Source of the DNA: Phytophthora sp. 'mugwort'
Lineage: Eukaryota > Oomycota > Peronosporomycetes > Peronosporales > Peronosporaceae
Direction of reading: 5' to 3'
Length of the DNA: 64,000 nucleotides
NCBI GenBank assembly: GCA_033558025.1
Contig: JAUCEF010000007.1
Coordinates: forward strand, 7,936,001 to 8,000,000
In this document: one piece after another, positions 33,106 to 45,195 of the stretch
Layout: each line of letters opens with the position of its first letter
Numbering within the stretch: position 1 is the first letter of the stretch
Notes under the pieces: generated by a model
What the model was told of the DNA's origin: nothing
Databases searched by the model: none
What the model saw: the letters and a program-made list of their open reading frames with translations, nothing else
Made by a program: the position numbers and the translations under genes

Positions 33106-33420
33106 AGTGGCTTACAGTACACAATCGGGGCTGTTTTATTATAATCCATCTGGATGTACTAAAACAATGTTTAATCCATGAATTAGCAAAGGGATAAAAC
33201 TCTATAAAATTTAGCCAGCCCCTGTCGATAGTCAATGTGCAAAGGGATATATGTTTTGTTCTCAAAAGGTCATGATGGCGAAATATGTCAAGGTGCATCA
33301 TGTTGTGAATATAAAGAATTAATATTTGGTTATATGGATTTATCCAACTACCAGGATAAAAGAAACATAAAGACGTTCCATCCTAATAGATAAATATAAA
33401 GGTATAATGACCATAACAAT
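33106..33420 (+). repeat. Polinton copy B left terminal repeat
   Basis: Starts AGTGGCTTACAGTACACAATCGG, the same start as both termini of copy C. The inner part (ACGTTCCATCCTAATAGA at ~33,374) matches the inner end of the copy C right terminus on the opposite strand. No matching right terminus for copy B was found in the window. Confidence 0.7.
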
Positions 33421-33493
33421 GGATAAGTTAAGTTTTAACTCGAAGTATTCAACAATCGAAGCAATGCTTAAAAATTGAGCTTACAGTAGGTGG

Positions 33494-33715
33494 TTGATGA
33501 AGCAACCATGGCTTCAGAAGCGGGCCGAGTATGACATCGTTAAAAACATGGTAGGGGCTTGTGGGTGTGGTATTCGTCATGTCAAGGAAATTGGATATGT
33601 AGACGTATTTGATACATGTAATAGGACTTCGTGTACTTTAGATAGAAGCTGTTGCTTTAAGACTGAAGAAAAAATAGGTATCGGTGTCCCAAATGTGGAC
33701 ATCAGAAATAAATAA
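33494..33715 (+). pseudogene. Unassigned short ORF at the left end of Polinton B
   Basis: 73 codons, Cys-rich (ACGCGIRHV ... FDTCNRTSCTLDRSCC), opening after a stop in a slightly longer remnant frame. No family recognised; position corresponds to a Cys/His-containing remnant in copy C. Confidence 0.3.
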
Positions 33716-33767
33716 ACATTATTTTTTTTAATCCTGATACAAAGTCCTCTATAGTATATAAATAACA

Positions 33768-33965
33768 ATGACCTATTCACCTGAAAAATACCAAGCTAGC
33801 AAGGAACGCTTCAAAGCGAACCAGGTTCGGTATTACCTCAAGACGAGAGAAACACGTATCGCTACGCAAAAAGCATACGACACAGCCCATAGAGAGCAGA
33901 TTAATACTCAACGTAGGGAGAAGCGCAAACTAATTAAAGCAAACGAGAAAACAGAATCGAATTAA
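33768..33965 (+). CDS. Small basic Polinton-associated protein (intact frame), copy B
   Basis: 65 residues, start MTYSPEKYQASKERFKANQV, with many Lys/Arg/Gln/Tyr residues (YYLKTRETRIATQK; RREKRKLIK). The only one of three copies without a stop or frameshift. Located about 110 bp upstream of the polymerase start, same strand. It may be a DNA-binding or core/terminal-associated protein; no homologue recognised. Confidence 0.5.
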   Translation: MTYSPEKYQASKERFKANQVRYYLKTRETRIATQKAYDTAHREQINTQRREKRKLIKANEKTESN

Positions 33966-34076
33966 TTCAAATCACTTTTTTTGTATTTCCAAGAATATAA
34001 AGTTCTATCTTAAGCAAAGTCTAACTAATATAAAGACTTTCCACCAGCCGAAATATACCCACCGATATAGCAATCA

Positions 34077-37000
34077 TGTTGCCGTACGAAGTTGAAGGAC
34101 TTAGGCGATTGGATATTCCATACGTCAAATGGGGAATATCTATCGAGTGAGGTGCGAGGACGCACAGGTAAGATGGTTTATATTAAAAACCCATCTCATC
34201 CAAGAAATAAGAAACTAATTGTCAAGCAGTACAAGAAATCGATTGAAGATCTCAACAAGCATCTTCCACCCGATTGTAAGGCTGACCCGAAGTATCGATT
34301 CTATAAGCGCAACCACAAGGAGACTCATAATATTAGAATATCCCAGCAGGAGAGTTTTATAATAAGCTGGAACTTGTACTCGAAAGTCAGGAAAAAGCTC
34401 ATAAGTAAACATTGCGCTTGGATACAGCATAATTGACGATGAAAGTGATGTTCATTATTGGTATCCAACTGTTGGCAACACAATGGTCCTCGACTCTCCA
34501 ATTGCGATTAAAGCTAAGGGTGATATCCAAAAGAAGGTGATAACTCCTATTAGAGCAATGGAGTTAGCAAACAAGCTCCCGTACCCCTCTCTGGATACAA
34601 ATACCTGGGTAGCATTGGGTTCAAACTATTCATCTACCTTCGCAAACACGCTTTCGGCGATAGCGGAGCTGTTATCCCTAAAGTCATACTCAATAACAAG
34701 CATGTTATCAACTTTCCGAAGACCAACAATAAATGCGTTTTCCATTGCATTGCTTCTCATTCCAATCGCGGTAAAGATCCTCGCAAGATTCAATCCCTTG
34801 ATACCTTCATGCGGTATTGTTCATACAAAGGTATTAGCTACACGCTAAGTCTCTTTCGCAACTTCAAGCCAATTGACATTATGCAATTCGATGAGCTCGA
34901 GGAATGCTTCCAGCTCAGTATCAACGTATATACGAAGGATTGGAAGCCGGAAATGTTGAGTGCATTCATTCATCAGAGAAGAGCTATGACCGAATCAACA
35001 TCCTATCGTGTGAGAGTCATGATCTCTGCATCAAGAACATGGAAATGTTTCAGAACAAGTATCAATGTCCGAAATGTGATATGATCTTCAAGACGAGGGA
35101 AAAGTTACGAAACCACTCTAAGAACAGATGCGATGAAGTCAATATTGAGTTGTTCCCAGAGCTACCAATCATCTATAGTCCCCCTAAAATACGATTAAGA
35201 AGTTGCTCCAACGATACTCGCTAAAGTATGTGGATCACTACCTCGATCATTTCATTGTCTATGATTTCGAATCCATCCTCAAGCCAACAAAGATTAGCCC
35301 CGGAGAAAGTACTGTCAATGTAACTGAGCACATCCCCGTTAGCGTTCGATATCAGATAGCTTAACTAATTGTGTTGAATGTTTCATTAATAACGATCCGC
35401 GTGCATTGCTAAAGGATATCTTCGAGTATATTAACAACACTGCTAAGATCATTCAGCGATACAATGTGTCGAAGTATATGATCTTACTCAGAAGCATTTT
35501 AATGCGTGACGAGGAGAAGGGTCTACTCTCATCTATTGATGATGAAATCAAGGAAGGAGATACCAATAATTCTAATGCGCATGCTAATATCAAAAACTTT
35601 GATATCAGAGATAATGGATCATACAATAAAATCAAACGTATCCTTGATCAAGTACCTGTTCTTTGATTCAACTCTGGAAGCTATGACATCAATCATATTA
35701 AGAAAAATATCTTATCAGTAATCGGGACCGACAACATCAAATCCGTTATTTGAAATCCCAGTTAAATGTGCATGCAACTGACGACTTCAAGATGCTTGAT
35801 ATTATGAATTATGTCTCATAAGGTATATCTCTGGAAAGTTATCTCACTACTTACTTCGGTGGGTGCAAATGTGATGACAAGATTTAATGCACTTGTGGCC
35901 TTGCTAAGGGGATATTCCCTTATGAGTACATGACTCATGTGATGTACTCAACGAGACTAAAATCCCACCTAAGAAGGCTTTCAATAGCGATCTTCGCGGG
36001 ACAATCGCTACTAATGAAGACTATGAACGCGTCAAGTTCATTTGGGAGTACTATGAGATGAAGAGTATCAAGGATCTGCTGATCTGGTATAACAACGTGG
36101 ATGTTGTGCCATTCATCAAAGTTTATCCAATCTCAGCGAGAATAATTCAAAAGCTTTGATCTCGATATGTTGACTGGTGGAGTTTCTCTACCTGGTCTTT
36201 CGGAAAAGGTTATGTATCAGGCATGCCACAAAACCCTCAGGAAGCAACCGAGAATAGCTGCTTCAGGGTTTGGATTTCCTGAGAAACGAATGAAGGGGTA
36301 CAAGGCTCAAGACGCTGTAGCCAAACGCCAATATGATATGACGATTGGTCATCTAAATACAGTATTTGGATACGCAAAAGTATATTTGCGCTTTATGCTC
36401 TTGTCCTCTAACTGCTGAAACCACGTCAGCTGATAGAATTAATAACTCCAAAGGTCATATCAATAGCAACATTATGATTAGCTGCATCGAGTGCAATGTG
36501 GCTCGTAAAGATATGTCCATCGGTGGATTTCGAAAAAAAACTTTATGATTTCAACTCCGATTAGTTAGTATATTCAATTGATTTAGCGGAGAAAGAGGTC
36601 TACCGTAGAATGAAGGACAATATTGCCGACGGGCCGTTGATTATCTTTAACTGCTAATACAAACGCTATGAAAAGCTTATTCGTGGCGATAAAAGCTTGT
36701 GAAAAAGTCATTGGGTATGACGCTAATGCTTTCTATCTCTGGGCTCTGGGTAATGATATGTCTTGCGGTCGTTTGACTACAATTGAATCATATAATGGTA
36801 TCTTTGACGAGATAGTCAATGACAAGATCTTTGGTTTTCTCGAATGCGACATTCGAAGTCCAGACCACTTGAAAGAGTACTTTAGCAAAATGACTCCTAT
36901 TCTCAAAAACATTAAAAATTGATTGCACTGAAGAGAAGATCATTGGCTCACATATGTATGAGTACAACCAGACACGCGGTAAAAATGCTGCGAAGCCCGC

Positions 37001-37788
37001 TCGCAAGCTTATCGGTAGCTACTTTGGTGAAAAGATTATTATCTATGCTCAACTCCTTAAGTGGTACCTCTAACATGGAATGGAAATCACTAACGACCGA
37101 CATCTTCATCAAGGCGAGTGCTCACAAAGCATTTAAGCCATTCATGGAAGAGGTATCGCAAGCACGACGCGGCGGTAATGCCGATGAGAACAAGAAAATG
37201 ATTGGAATGATGATGAAGCCCGTTGGCAACTCAGCGTTTGGTCGTTCCGTTCATGTGAGATTATTCATGAAGAAGCGCTTCATCAAGCGTAAAAACCCGA
37301 TTCATCTATCGATTGCCATCTATCAGCTTGCTAAGGTCCGAATGCTCCAATTCTACGACGATTGCATCGATTTCTACTTCGATCGCAGCGATTTTCAATA
37401 TCAGGAGATGGACACTGACTCAGCGTATATCGCTTTCAGCTGTGATATTCCTTTCCGCGAGTGTATCAAGCCTGAGCTTCGAGACCACTTCAAGCAACAC
37501 AAGTATGAATGGTTTCCGCGAGACTATAACAAGGAAGTGTCCATCTATGATACATTCACTCCTGGCCTACTCAAGGAAGGGTGGCGAGGTGATGCAGTAG
37601 TAGAACTATCCAGCAAGAATTACATTTGCTATATCCCAGATGAAGAACACAAGGTCAAGAAAGATGAACGACTTGTTAATGGGAAAGTCGAATATTTCAC
37701 GCTGTCCGCAAAGGGTATTCAAAAGAACAAGAACAATGATTTACTATCGCCTGATAACTCTTCGAGTCTGTTGTTCGCGATCGTATAA
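34077..37788 (+). pseudogene. Polinton-type family B DNA polymerase (frameshifted), copy B
   Basis: Same protein as in copy A. Visible in order: N-terminal block PKYRFYKRNHKE (34,290), Cys/His block CPKCDMIF...HSKNRC (35,068-35,130), exonuclease motif I VYDFESILKP (35,260), the Cys-rich HNH-like insert ICALCSCPL ... CIECNVARK (36,384-36,510), motif A GYDANAFYLWALG (36,716), motif B KPVGNSAFGRS (37,217) and motif C EMDTDSAY (37,408). The last third (36,919-37,788, 289 codons) is an uninterrupted frame, so decay is recent. Breaks include a 2-base insertion at ~34,352, a 1-base loss at ~34,401 and a frameshift at ~34,580 shared with copy C. Confidence 0.78.
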
Positions 37789-37979
37789 CGCTCGGAGGAA
37801 CTAACAAGGGTTTCCGCATTAGTAAAGAGACCAAATTAAGCACTACAAACAGTCAAACAAAGACTGCCCTTAACTAGTGGTACGACAAGCGTAAGGTTTT
37901 AGCTGATGGTATTTTCACAATTCCGCTCGATATTTGGGGGGAACTCTTTGCATATTTGTTTTGTTTCTAATATAGACCA

Positions 37980-38840
37980 TGAACGAGCTACTATTTAGGC
38001 TTTATCATGATCTAAAATAGGGTATATCGGCAGCAATGCTCTGTATCAGAAGGCTAAAAAAAATTGAAAATCTATTCGTCTAAAGGATGTTAAGGAGTGA
38101 TATGCCAAGCAGACTGACATCCAACGCTACAACGGCAAAGCAACTCGATTTAATGGTTTTAGGATTGTTTCAAGCAATCCCAATAGTTGGCAGGCAGCTT
38201 TAGCATTTTGGAAAGGAAAGACGATTCTAACGGCTATCTATATCAACTCCAGATTTGGATTTGCTAAGATATTAGCGGACAAGCGTTGGAGTAGTGTCTC
38301 TAAGGGTATTAAAGTCTCTTGAATCACTCAACGTTAATAGTTTTACTACCGACAATGGCTCAGAGTTCATGAATAGGCATGCCGAAGCCTATTTCAAAAG
38401 CAAATCTATCACTCACTACAACAACGAACCGGATGTTCACGGAATGATGGGCAAGGTTGAACGATTTAACCGTACGCTTAAGTCGAGATTGATGAAGATA
38501 AAGCAACCACTAACGCTCAAGCTACTAAGCGATGTCATCGACAACTATAACAATACTAAGCACACTTCTATCAAAATGACACCGAATGAAGCATCTGGAC
38601 AGGTTATTGAATCTGAATTAGATCATAACAACAACGCTATGGATAAGCTTGGGAATCGGCTTAAAATTGGAGCTTCTGTGTTATTTCGTTTGAAGAAGAC
38701 GTAATTTGAAAAGGAATCGGCAAGATGGAGTAAGGCTATACATGAAATAGTTGGCATCGATGGCTATCGAGTTCAAATTAGACCTGAGAATGAGCATACA
38801 CTCTACAAGGCGCCAAATGATATCAAATTGGCCGTCTTGT
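37980..38840 (+). pseudogene. Polinton retroviral-type (rve) integrase, copy B
   Basis: Remnants from about 38,030; the uninterrupted part is 38,294-38,704 (136 codons). Core acidic motif FTTDNGSEFMN (second catalytic Asp) near 38,345 and MMGKVERFNRTLKSRL (catalytic Glu) near 38,450. Where the first Asp should be (NSWQAALAFW, ~38,185) the residue reads Ala. A C-terminal chromodomain-like segment (WSKAIHEIVGIDGYRVQI) follows after a stop near 38,703. Stops and frameshifts in the first third: inactive. Confidence 0.72.
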
Positions 38841-38855
38841 GTGGGTGAGCCGTCG

Positions 38856-40252
38856 TTACGGATCAACAAACCCTCCCCAGAGTGTACAACAGACCCCGCT
38901 GTTGGTACTGTCGACAAGCCTAATTTCGCGGTTGCGACTGGAACCACCTCCACAAGTCCACACATTTCTGGGCTCTCCAAGACGTTTTATTGTAGCGACC
39001 AGGTTGGTGAGCATCCCTACATCCGCGGTCAATACTTGACCCACAGTATACCATGAAAAACGATCATGCAGGCTAGGGTTTTCTTTCGCGTTCCTAGCGT
39101 ACCACGCTTGCAACGGAAGCGTCTCCGGAATGTTAGGTTGAATCGCGCAGGATGAATTGAGCATCGTTGTAACCTCTAATCCATTTCCGACGGGGGATGC
39201 GAGCCCCTTTCACTGCACACGCTTTCTCAGCCAGGTCTTCGATGCGTCCCTTGCAATATCTCCCCATGTAGCGCACTTCACATTCGTGTTTGTGGCATCC
39301 ACCAGCGTGATGGTACGAATGCAACTGCCCGAAATCTCACATAGATCGTCTACATGCGTCATTCCAAGGATATCGACGAAAGCATTGGTCTTCAAAGCAT
39401 CCAGTCCGTCGATAAGCTGGACGTTGAAGTTAGTGCGAGGAGTGCTTTCATCATCGTTTTGATCCCGAATGTTTGTGTCCTGGCCTAAGATCAGCTCGAC
39501 GTTTGTCCTTCGACAGCGTATTTTGGTTTTGATCGGCGAATCTTCGCATGAGATAATGCCACGACAGAACCACACAGCAAGAGCGGTTCAACCATGCTTA
39601 TAGCACTTCCGAAGGTTGTTGCTAGAATTACGTCGTCATTGCTGTCGATTAGTTGAACACTAAATACCAGCCCGCTGGAGCCACCATTGTTGAATGTACG
39701 AATCGAAGTTTTGTGGAGGACGCGAGCGCGCACACCCACCTGATAGTGTCGTTCAGGTCCTTCACAAAACAGCTCCGGATGAAGTACTTGCTGCATCAAG
39801 CTGTCGGAGAGCAGCCGTAGATCCTCCTTCGCCCCCAATAGTTTGGATCTCAGGTGGGTACGGTTTGCTTTCTCTTGGGCATCATCAAGCGGTCGGAAAT
39901 ACGCCTCTCGGGATCTTTCCTGTCGGAATTGCCGCTCCGGCAAGGTCTCTTGAGCTCGCACAACGACGTCGCGCCCCTCATCCGCTCGCTCCGACGTTTT
40001 GAGCCTATATGCCCGTCGCTTCGCAAGACGAAGCTGCCGCTCCGGCGACGTCTCCTCGGCTGTTTGTTTTGCCCTCCGCGCAGCCTCCTTCTCCAGGCGT
40101 TGGCGTCGCTCCACCGGTGTCTCCTCGCTACGCTTCTTCGATTTTCGTGTACGATCATTCTCGAGCCGCCGTTGACGGTCCGAAGAAATTCCCTGCTGCT
40201 CCGCCGACCTCGGAGTATCCTGTGCCCGCTGCATGTCTTTCCCTGTATCCAT
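38856..40252 (-). pseudogene. RPA1-like OB-fold protein with Arg-rich repeat leader (Helitron-type accessory)
   Basis: Minus strand, at least four frames. From ATG 40252: a charged region with repeats of about 23 residues built on ETP-ERRQRLEKEAARR / TSPERQLRLAKRRAYR, reminiscent of STPR-type repeats, then (39,780-39,540) an OB fold with VRARVLHKTSIRTFNN ... GLVFSVQLIDSND. After a frame break come LILGQD ... and a second OB fold (NAFVDILGMTHVDDL, near 39,380), then a decayed third block to 38,856. This is the RPA70 DBD-A/B arrangement. RPA-like genes with such leaders travel with Helitrons in plants and protists; no Rep/helicase is visible here, so it is an orphan fragment. Confidence 0.55.
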
Positions 40253-41173
40253 GGGAGGCCGCAAGCTGCATCTCAGCGGCGTAACATAACACTGCTCGAG
40301 CTTTTGTACATATCGTCCGTGTCGACGGCGCTCAATCATAGCTTGCCCTTGCACTCCAATCATGATTCCAGCTCGCGCCTTGCGCCTCCCGATTGCGATT
40401 GACAGCAATGGACACTCGAAATAATGATTGACCGGTTTACCACCGGTATAATCCGGACATTCTCCGCGTTGAAATTAATCCTGATTGGGCTGTGCTCATC
40501 AGCACTTCGTTTTTTCTTCCTATCTTAGTATAATATGCGTGACCAAAACGATCACTTGTATACTACCTACATCTAAACTGCGATATCGGGCGCGTTAAAA
40601 TATGTCCCAAACGCATTATACGACAGCAGCAACATATTTAAAGAGCGACGCTCAACTCGCAAAATGAGTGACCGGTGGCTCAAAACGTGGGTGGTCATAA
40701 TAATCTGGCGGGAGGTGTATATCCGGTATATCGAAAGAGCTTACTTCTCCGTTCCACTTTATATGGATTTTAAGTTATGATTTTCTGCTGGTGGATCTAG
40801 AGCGAGTTCGATAAATTTGCGAGTTGCCTGATAAGCCCAAGAAGCGGCGGTTCTACACTATTTTTCCCGTCTGCGTTCGTACTTCGACTAAGAGTAAGCG
40901 AATGTTTACCATGCTCGGTTTTGAGAGGGAGAAGGTTTAATTTCGTAGTTCGCTAATTAGAAGCGATATTAGCTCGCTACACAGTTGCGTCAAGCTGCGA
41001 TGGTACTCCACAGCGAGAAGCTTATTTAGAGACTCTAAAACGTTGATTATGAGCAGGAAGAACACGTGTTGTTATGTGGTTTTACTCGAGGTTGGACTGA
41101 ATTTTTTACCAATAAGGACGAGGAATAAAATCGACTTCATTTTAGCTACAAAGACCTACGCTTTAGGTGTCTG
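40253..41173. other. No gene recognised
   Basis: About 900 bp, AT-rich after 40,450. No coding signal, RNA gene or clear terminal repeat seen. Confidence 0.4.
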
Positions 41174-42562
41174 TCACCTCCCACAACCAACTCTGCATTG
41201 ATCGGAAAGGTCGATGGCGATATGCCATTGCGGTAGTGTTCGTTGCGCATACGAGGAAGCCGGTAGTCGTTGCCGCCGCCGCTTGCAACCACGCGTCTGC
41301 ATGACCTTCTGTAGGGTCACGAACGACTTGTCGAGAACTGAAGATGGGATCTTCTTGAACGCGTCTTCGATTGCTGCAATGAGACTGTCCACGTCATACG
41401 AGTTGCGCTGGTACTGGTAGGCTTGGTGCAAAGAGAAGACATTGAAGTCAAGAATGTTTAGGACAGGTGATCTAGGCGGCTGGCACGTCATTCGATCGGC
41501 CAGCCGTCTAGTTCACCCTCCTGCACAATGTCCGCACTGTAAGGAGATACATGGGGCCCAGCATTATCTTGCTGCACTTGAAGTTACACCTTCTTACGTC
41601 CTAGTAGCAATAGATCAAAGATGATGTCAGTCGCAAATTAGTTTACAACAGTCGCATTAGGGATGCACCAGGCCATTTACTGCAAATGGCAGGGAATACT
41701 AGCTCTTCTAGCAACTTCGTGTAGACTGACCGCGTCATGTTGACGTTCTTTGTCACGATGGTTCCGGCAGGTCGGTTGACGGACGGCGATTAGCATGAGT
41801 TGCGCTCAATGATCGGCCAAATGCCGATTTTCCCGTCAAACATCTGCTTCGTACGAAAGTTGTATCTAGGCCTGGCCACCGCAGCTAGAAACATCACTTT
41901 GCCGATGTATCTTTTGTTTGGCGTCAATCAATAGGACAGGGGCTCGTTGGAGTAATATAAAATTTCGAAGAAGTTTTATACAGGTTAAACCATTTCTCAT
42001 CGATATGCACCGCGTCGTACATGTGGTGCATTCGATACATTCTGCCACCTGCAACAGGAAATTCGGACCACAGTTAATAGTTGATGTATAGCAGCATATC
42101 ATTGGCAACAAACTAACCAATAGGGCGTTGCACGTTACTCAGCGTGAAAGCAGCCGCCTGTACTTGTGGCCGTCGGTCAGGGTCGGCTTCACGTGCTGCA
42201 CGACTCGCGACATCCTCTCGCGAAAGCTTCCTTGGCGTGGGAGCGCAGTTGGCTCTTGGTGTAGCCAGGAGTGCTGCAACGTCTTCTCGGCACCGCCAGA
42301 TTTTTGCCACAGACGCCCGACAAACTCCAAAGAAGCAACAACTTGCTTGACGGCGCCTTTCATGGGCACGCCAGCAACGCTGTGCCTGGTCAGGAATATG
42401 ACAACGGCGACGCGGGTTGAGGGCTGGATATCGTGGGTCTGGGCTTCGTCCGGGCATCGTGTAGATGAATAGTGTTAGTGTGCCAATGACTAGCTGGCGT
42501 TTGGCGCTCAGCATGGATGTCGATGGCTGGCGACGCCTCGGGGATAACTGGCAGTTAGGCAC
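41174..42562 (-). mobile_element. Second degenerate mariner-like element
   Basis: Minus-strand fragments: HTH-like block (AVKQVVASLEFVGRLWQ, 42,355-42,300), first catalytic Asp in VHIDEKWFNLYKT near 42,000, and the late block SPVLNILDFNVFSLHQAYQ near 41,470, where the third catalytic Asp is in NILDFNVF. Plant-type MLE like the 21,553 copy but from a different, older subfamily. Several stops and frameshifts; termini not found. Confidence 0.65.
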
Positions 42563-42808
42563 TTGAACGCGACGATTTTAAAATCCGGAGATTCGCACCT
42601 TTTTATCCAATAGAATTAAGCTTCACTCACAAGATAAACCTCAATGCGCATATTCAGGTGGAACAGAGTAGTAATTAATATCGAAAAAAAATCAATATGA
42701 ATTCTGATATACTGACTCCACTTCAAACAAAGTATTGCTCTTCAGAAATTGTTTTGTCCAATTTCACTGAGTCCGCAATTCCTTCAAATCAATTCTAAAA
42801 AGCGAAAA

Positions 42809-44628
42809 ATGACGATAAACGTGGCAGTGAAGGTGCCTTCTTCTCCGTCCCTGGACGCGCCACAGGACGCCGTCGCGCTCGTGTTACTGCACCACGACGG
42901 CCACTTCCGCCTCTTAGAGCGAACGTTGCGTGGTTTCCAACACCTGGAGCGCCAGCTGCCCCTTGAAGCAAAGTGTGCTACCCTCGCATCCGTTCTTCCA
43001 GCAATTGAAGCGTATTGTGCCGCCAAGCCGGGCTTTTATCCAGTGAACCAGCTTGGAGTTCGACTGGCAATCGCCTTGGAGGATTTTATCCGCCGGTTAC
43101 TGGCGAATGCCGAGCTTCTGGCGACATCTACAGCCCTCAAAACATTTTTGAATGGGAATCTGTTGACAAGTCATGAAGTATCCGGACGGAGCTACAGAGA
43201 AGCAGTTGAGGCTGCAATCAGAGGTGGCGAGCAGGAGACGGAAATGATGGAGGAGAGGGTGGCTGCTGGCTGTGTGGTGGAGCACCAGGTGGCTGTCGAT
43301 GGGACGCAGCTTGTAATCTGGAAGTTCGCGTCCCATGGCAGGGGATTGGTCTTCAGCGCGGAGTTCTCTAGTGGTAAAGGAGAACAGGTCGACATTGACC
43401 CGTACAGCGTCAGCAACGACGATGTGGCGTGGAGCAAGGAAGACGAGAAGGAGGTGGCATACTACCGGACAAATTGCGACTTCAAGGTGGATGACGACTC
43501 CGGCGGCTTTGTGTATGGACACTTTGTCGCGGAAATGAGTGGAGTGCTGACGTTTCAATGGGGGAATGTGGATATGAGTAGTGTGGTATCGAAACCACTA
43601 CGGTTCCAGGTGAAAGTAGTGCCGCTCACTGCTGCGGGGGAAATTTTGGTGGTCGTGGATACCTTGAAAACTGTTGATACAGCTGAGTGGCTGAACCACC
43701 ACGTGGATGCTTCAGAGATCACGTTGGTGGAGGACCTTCCTGGATGGGGGGATGACGAACCTGTATCTGGTTTTGGTATTGATGAAGACCACACGTACGA
43801 CGACAGGTTGGTAGGTGGCGGCCCCGACTCAGGGCCTGAGAAGCAGGATCCTCAGATTGAGACCGCCGTGATGGCAGAGCGGACGCATGAGCTCGAGGCG
43901 CATGTGGTAAGTGCTGTTAACTGACATGGCGATGATTGTAGCCTGACTCAGTGACTTTAATATTTAATATGCTGCTTAATTAACGATAGATGTACCTCGA
44001 AGAGAGTCTCGCGACCACCAAAAAGGAGCTAAGGAGCGCGCTAGATCGCGTTCACATTGCTGAAGAGATTTACAAGGCTAATTTGGAGACTATCACACAA
44101 CTCGAATGCGCGACCGTGGACAGTCCCGGGCCGAAGGCGCTGAGGATCGCGAACGTAACAGAAGACTCCGCTGCGACACCGGACGCGCAGCTGGAGGGCC
44201 CGCCCTCAAACGAGCTTGAGCGCGTGCAGAAACTATGCGCCGGCTTCCAAGAGCAATGTCTGTGGCGGTCCGTGGAGAACATGGAGCTCGAGGCTCAGCT
44301 AGCAGCATCGCAGGTTTTGGCGACTTCCTGGCGTGATAAGCACGAGGAGCAGGCAGGACGGCTGGAGGAGCTGGAGAAGCAGAACCGCACGCTGCGGACG
44401 CACAAGAAGATGCTGGTGCAGGAAGTCAAGCGGTTGCAGCCATACTCGCAGGTGAACCTGGCCGCACTAGTGCAGGAAGCGCAGGAGGCACGGATGGTGC
44501 AGCGCAGCTTGCAGGCCAAGTTGGACTCGCATGAACAGTTCAACAGCTCGCTAGCGGAAGGACCAGAGGCCGCAACCGAGACGGGCCCCACCGACTTTGT
44601 GCTCGTCGAGGCGTCCGATGATAAATGA
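42809..44628 (+). CDS. PX-like / GOLD / coiled-coil membrane-trafficking protein
   Basis: Two exons: 42809-43906 and 43990-44628; intron GTAAGT...GATAG (83 bp). 578 residues. Residues ~15-115 resemble a PX domain, with the C-terminal helix pattern RLAIALEDFIRRLLANAELLATSTALKTFL. Residues ~165-300 form a GOLD-like beta domain (VDGTQLVIWKFASHGRGLVFSAEF ... GVLTFQWGN ... RFQVKVVP). Exon 2 is mostly coiled coil (LEELEKQNRTLRTHKKMLVQEVKRL) with an acidic C-terminus. PX binds phosphoinositides and GOLD occurs in cargo-sorting proteins, so a role at endosomal or Golgi membranes is likely. An isolated, intact gene with host-like codon use between two transposon nests. Confidence 0.78.
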
Positions 44629-44859
44629 GATCAGATCACGTATGTGCGAAGTGCGTCCTGCAACGTTAACTCCAGGACCAAACATGATATCATAATAGTT
44701 TGGCCCTATAGAGTTAAGCCCGACAGGGAAGGGTTATGGGGCCTAGCTGTGTGATAGTTTTCCTGTCGACACCTCCAACTTTAGCGATTTTGGTCATGAC
44801 ACCCGTCCGTCCTCGCTTTTCTGATATATTTACCGTAGCAGCACGTTTAAGTATGATTT

Positions 44860-45195
44860 GATGAATTAGCGTTGCGTGAGTGTATTTTTCAGCAAGACGG
44901 TGCATCGATGCACACGTCGCGTGAAGCGAAGGTGTTTCTGGAGGAACAGAACATCAGACTGATGGAATGGCCACCCAATTCGCCGGATCTAAACCCGATA
45001 AAGAACACGTGGGGTGTATCTGCAAAGGCTGTGTACGCCGAGGGACTTCCATTTGCTACGAAAGATGACTTAATAGCGAGGATACTCCGAGTTTGGTTGG
45101 AAATCGGCCCTGACTACATCGACAAGCTGCTCAAGTCAATGCAAAAGTGTTGTATGGATGTCATTCGACTCAATGGGGCAAAGACAAAGTACTAG
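44860..45195 (+). pseudogene. Tc1-like transposase, C-terminal half
   Basis: IFQQDGASMHTSREAKVFL holds the second catalytic Asp; PPNSPDLNPIKNTWG is the third block, where the catalytic Glu of the usual PIENxW reads Lys. The rest to the stop at 45,195 is open. The N-terminal half is absent upstream; a matching N-terminal half lies on the opposite strand at 45,736-46,350. Confidence 0.7.

Larger units (their letters stand above)
33106..38840 (+). mobile_element. Polinton/Maverick-like element copy B (left end to integrase)
   Basis: Order: left terminal repeat, unassigned ORF (33494-33715), small basic protein gene (33768-33965), polymerase pseudogene (34077-37788), integrase pseudogene (about 37980-38840). 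Everything beyond the integrase C-terminus is missing; at about 38,840-38,860 the sequence switches to an RPA-like pseudogene on the other strand. Protein-primed-type polymerase plus retroviral-type integrase plus long inverted repeats is diagnostic of Polintons/Mavericks. Confidence 0.75.
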
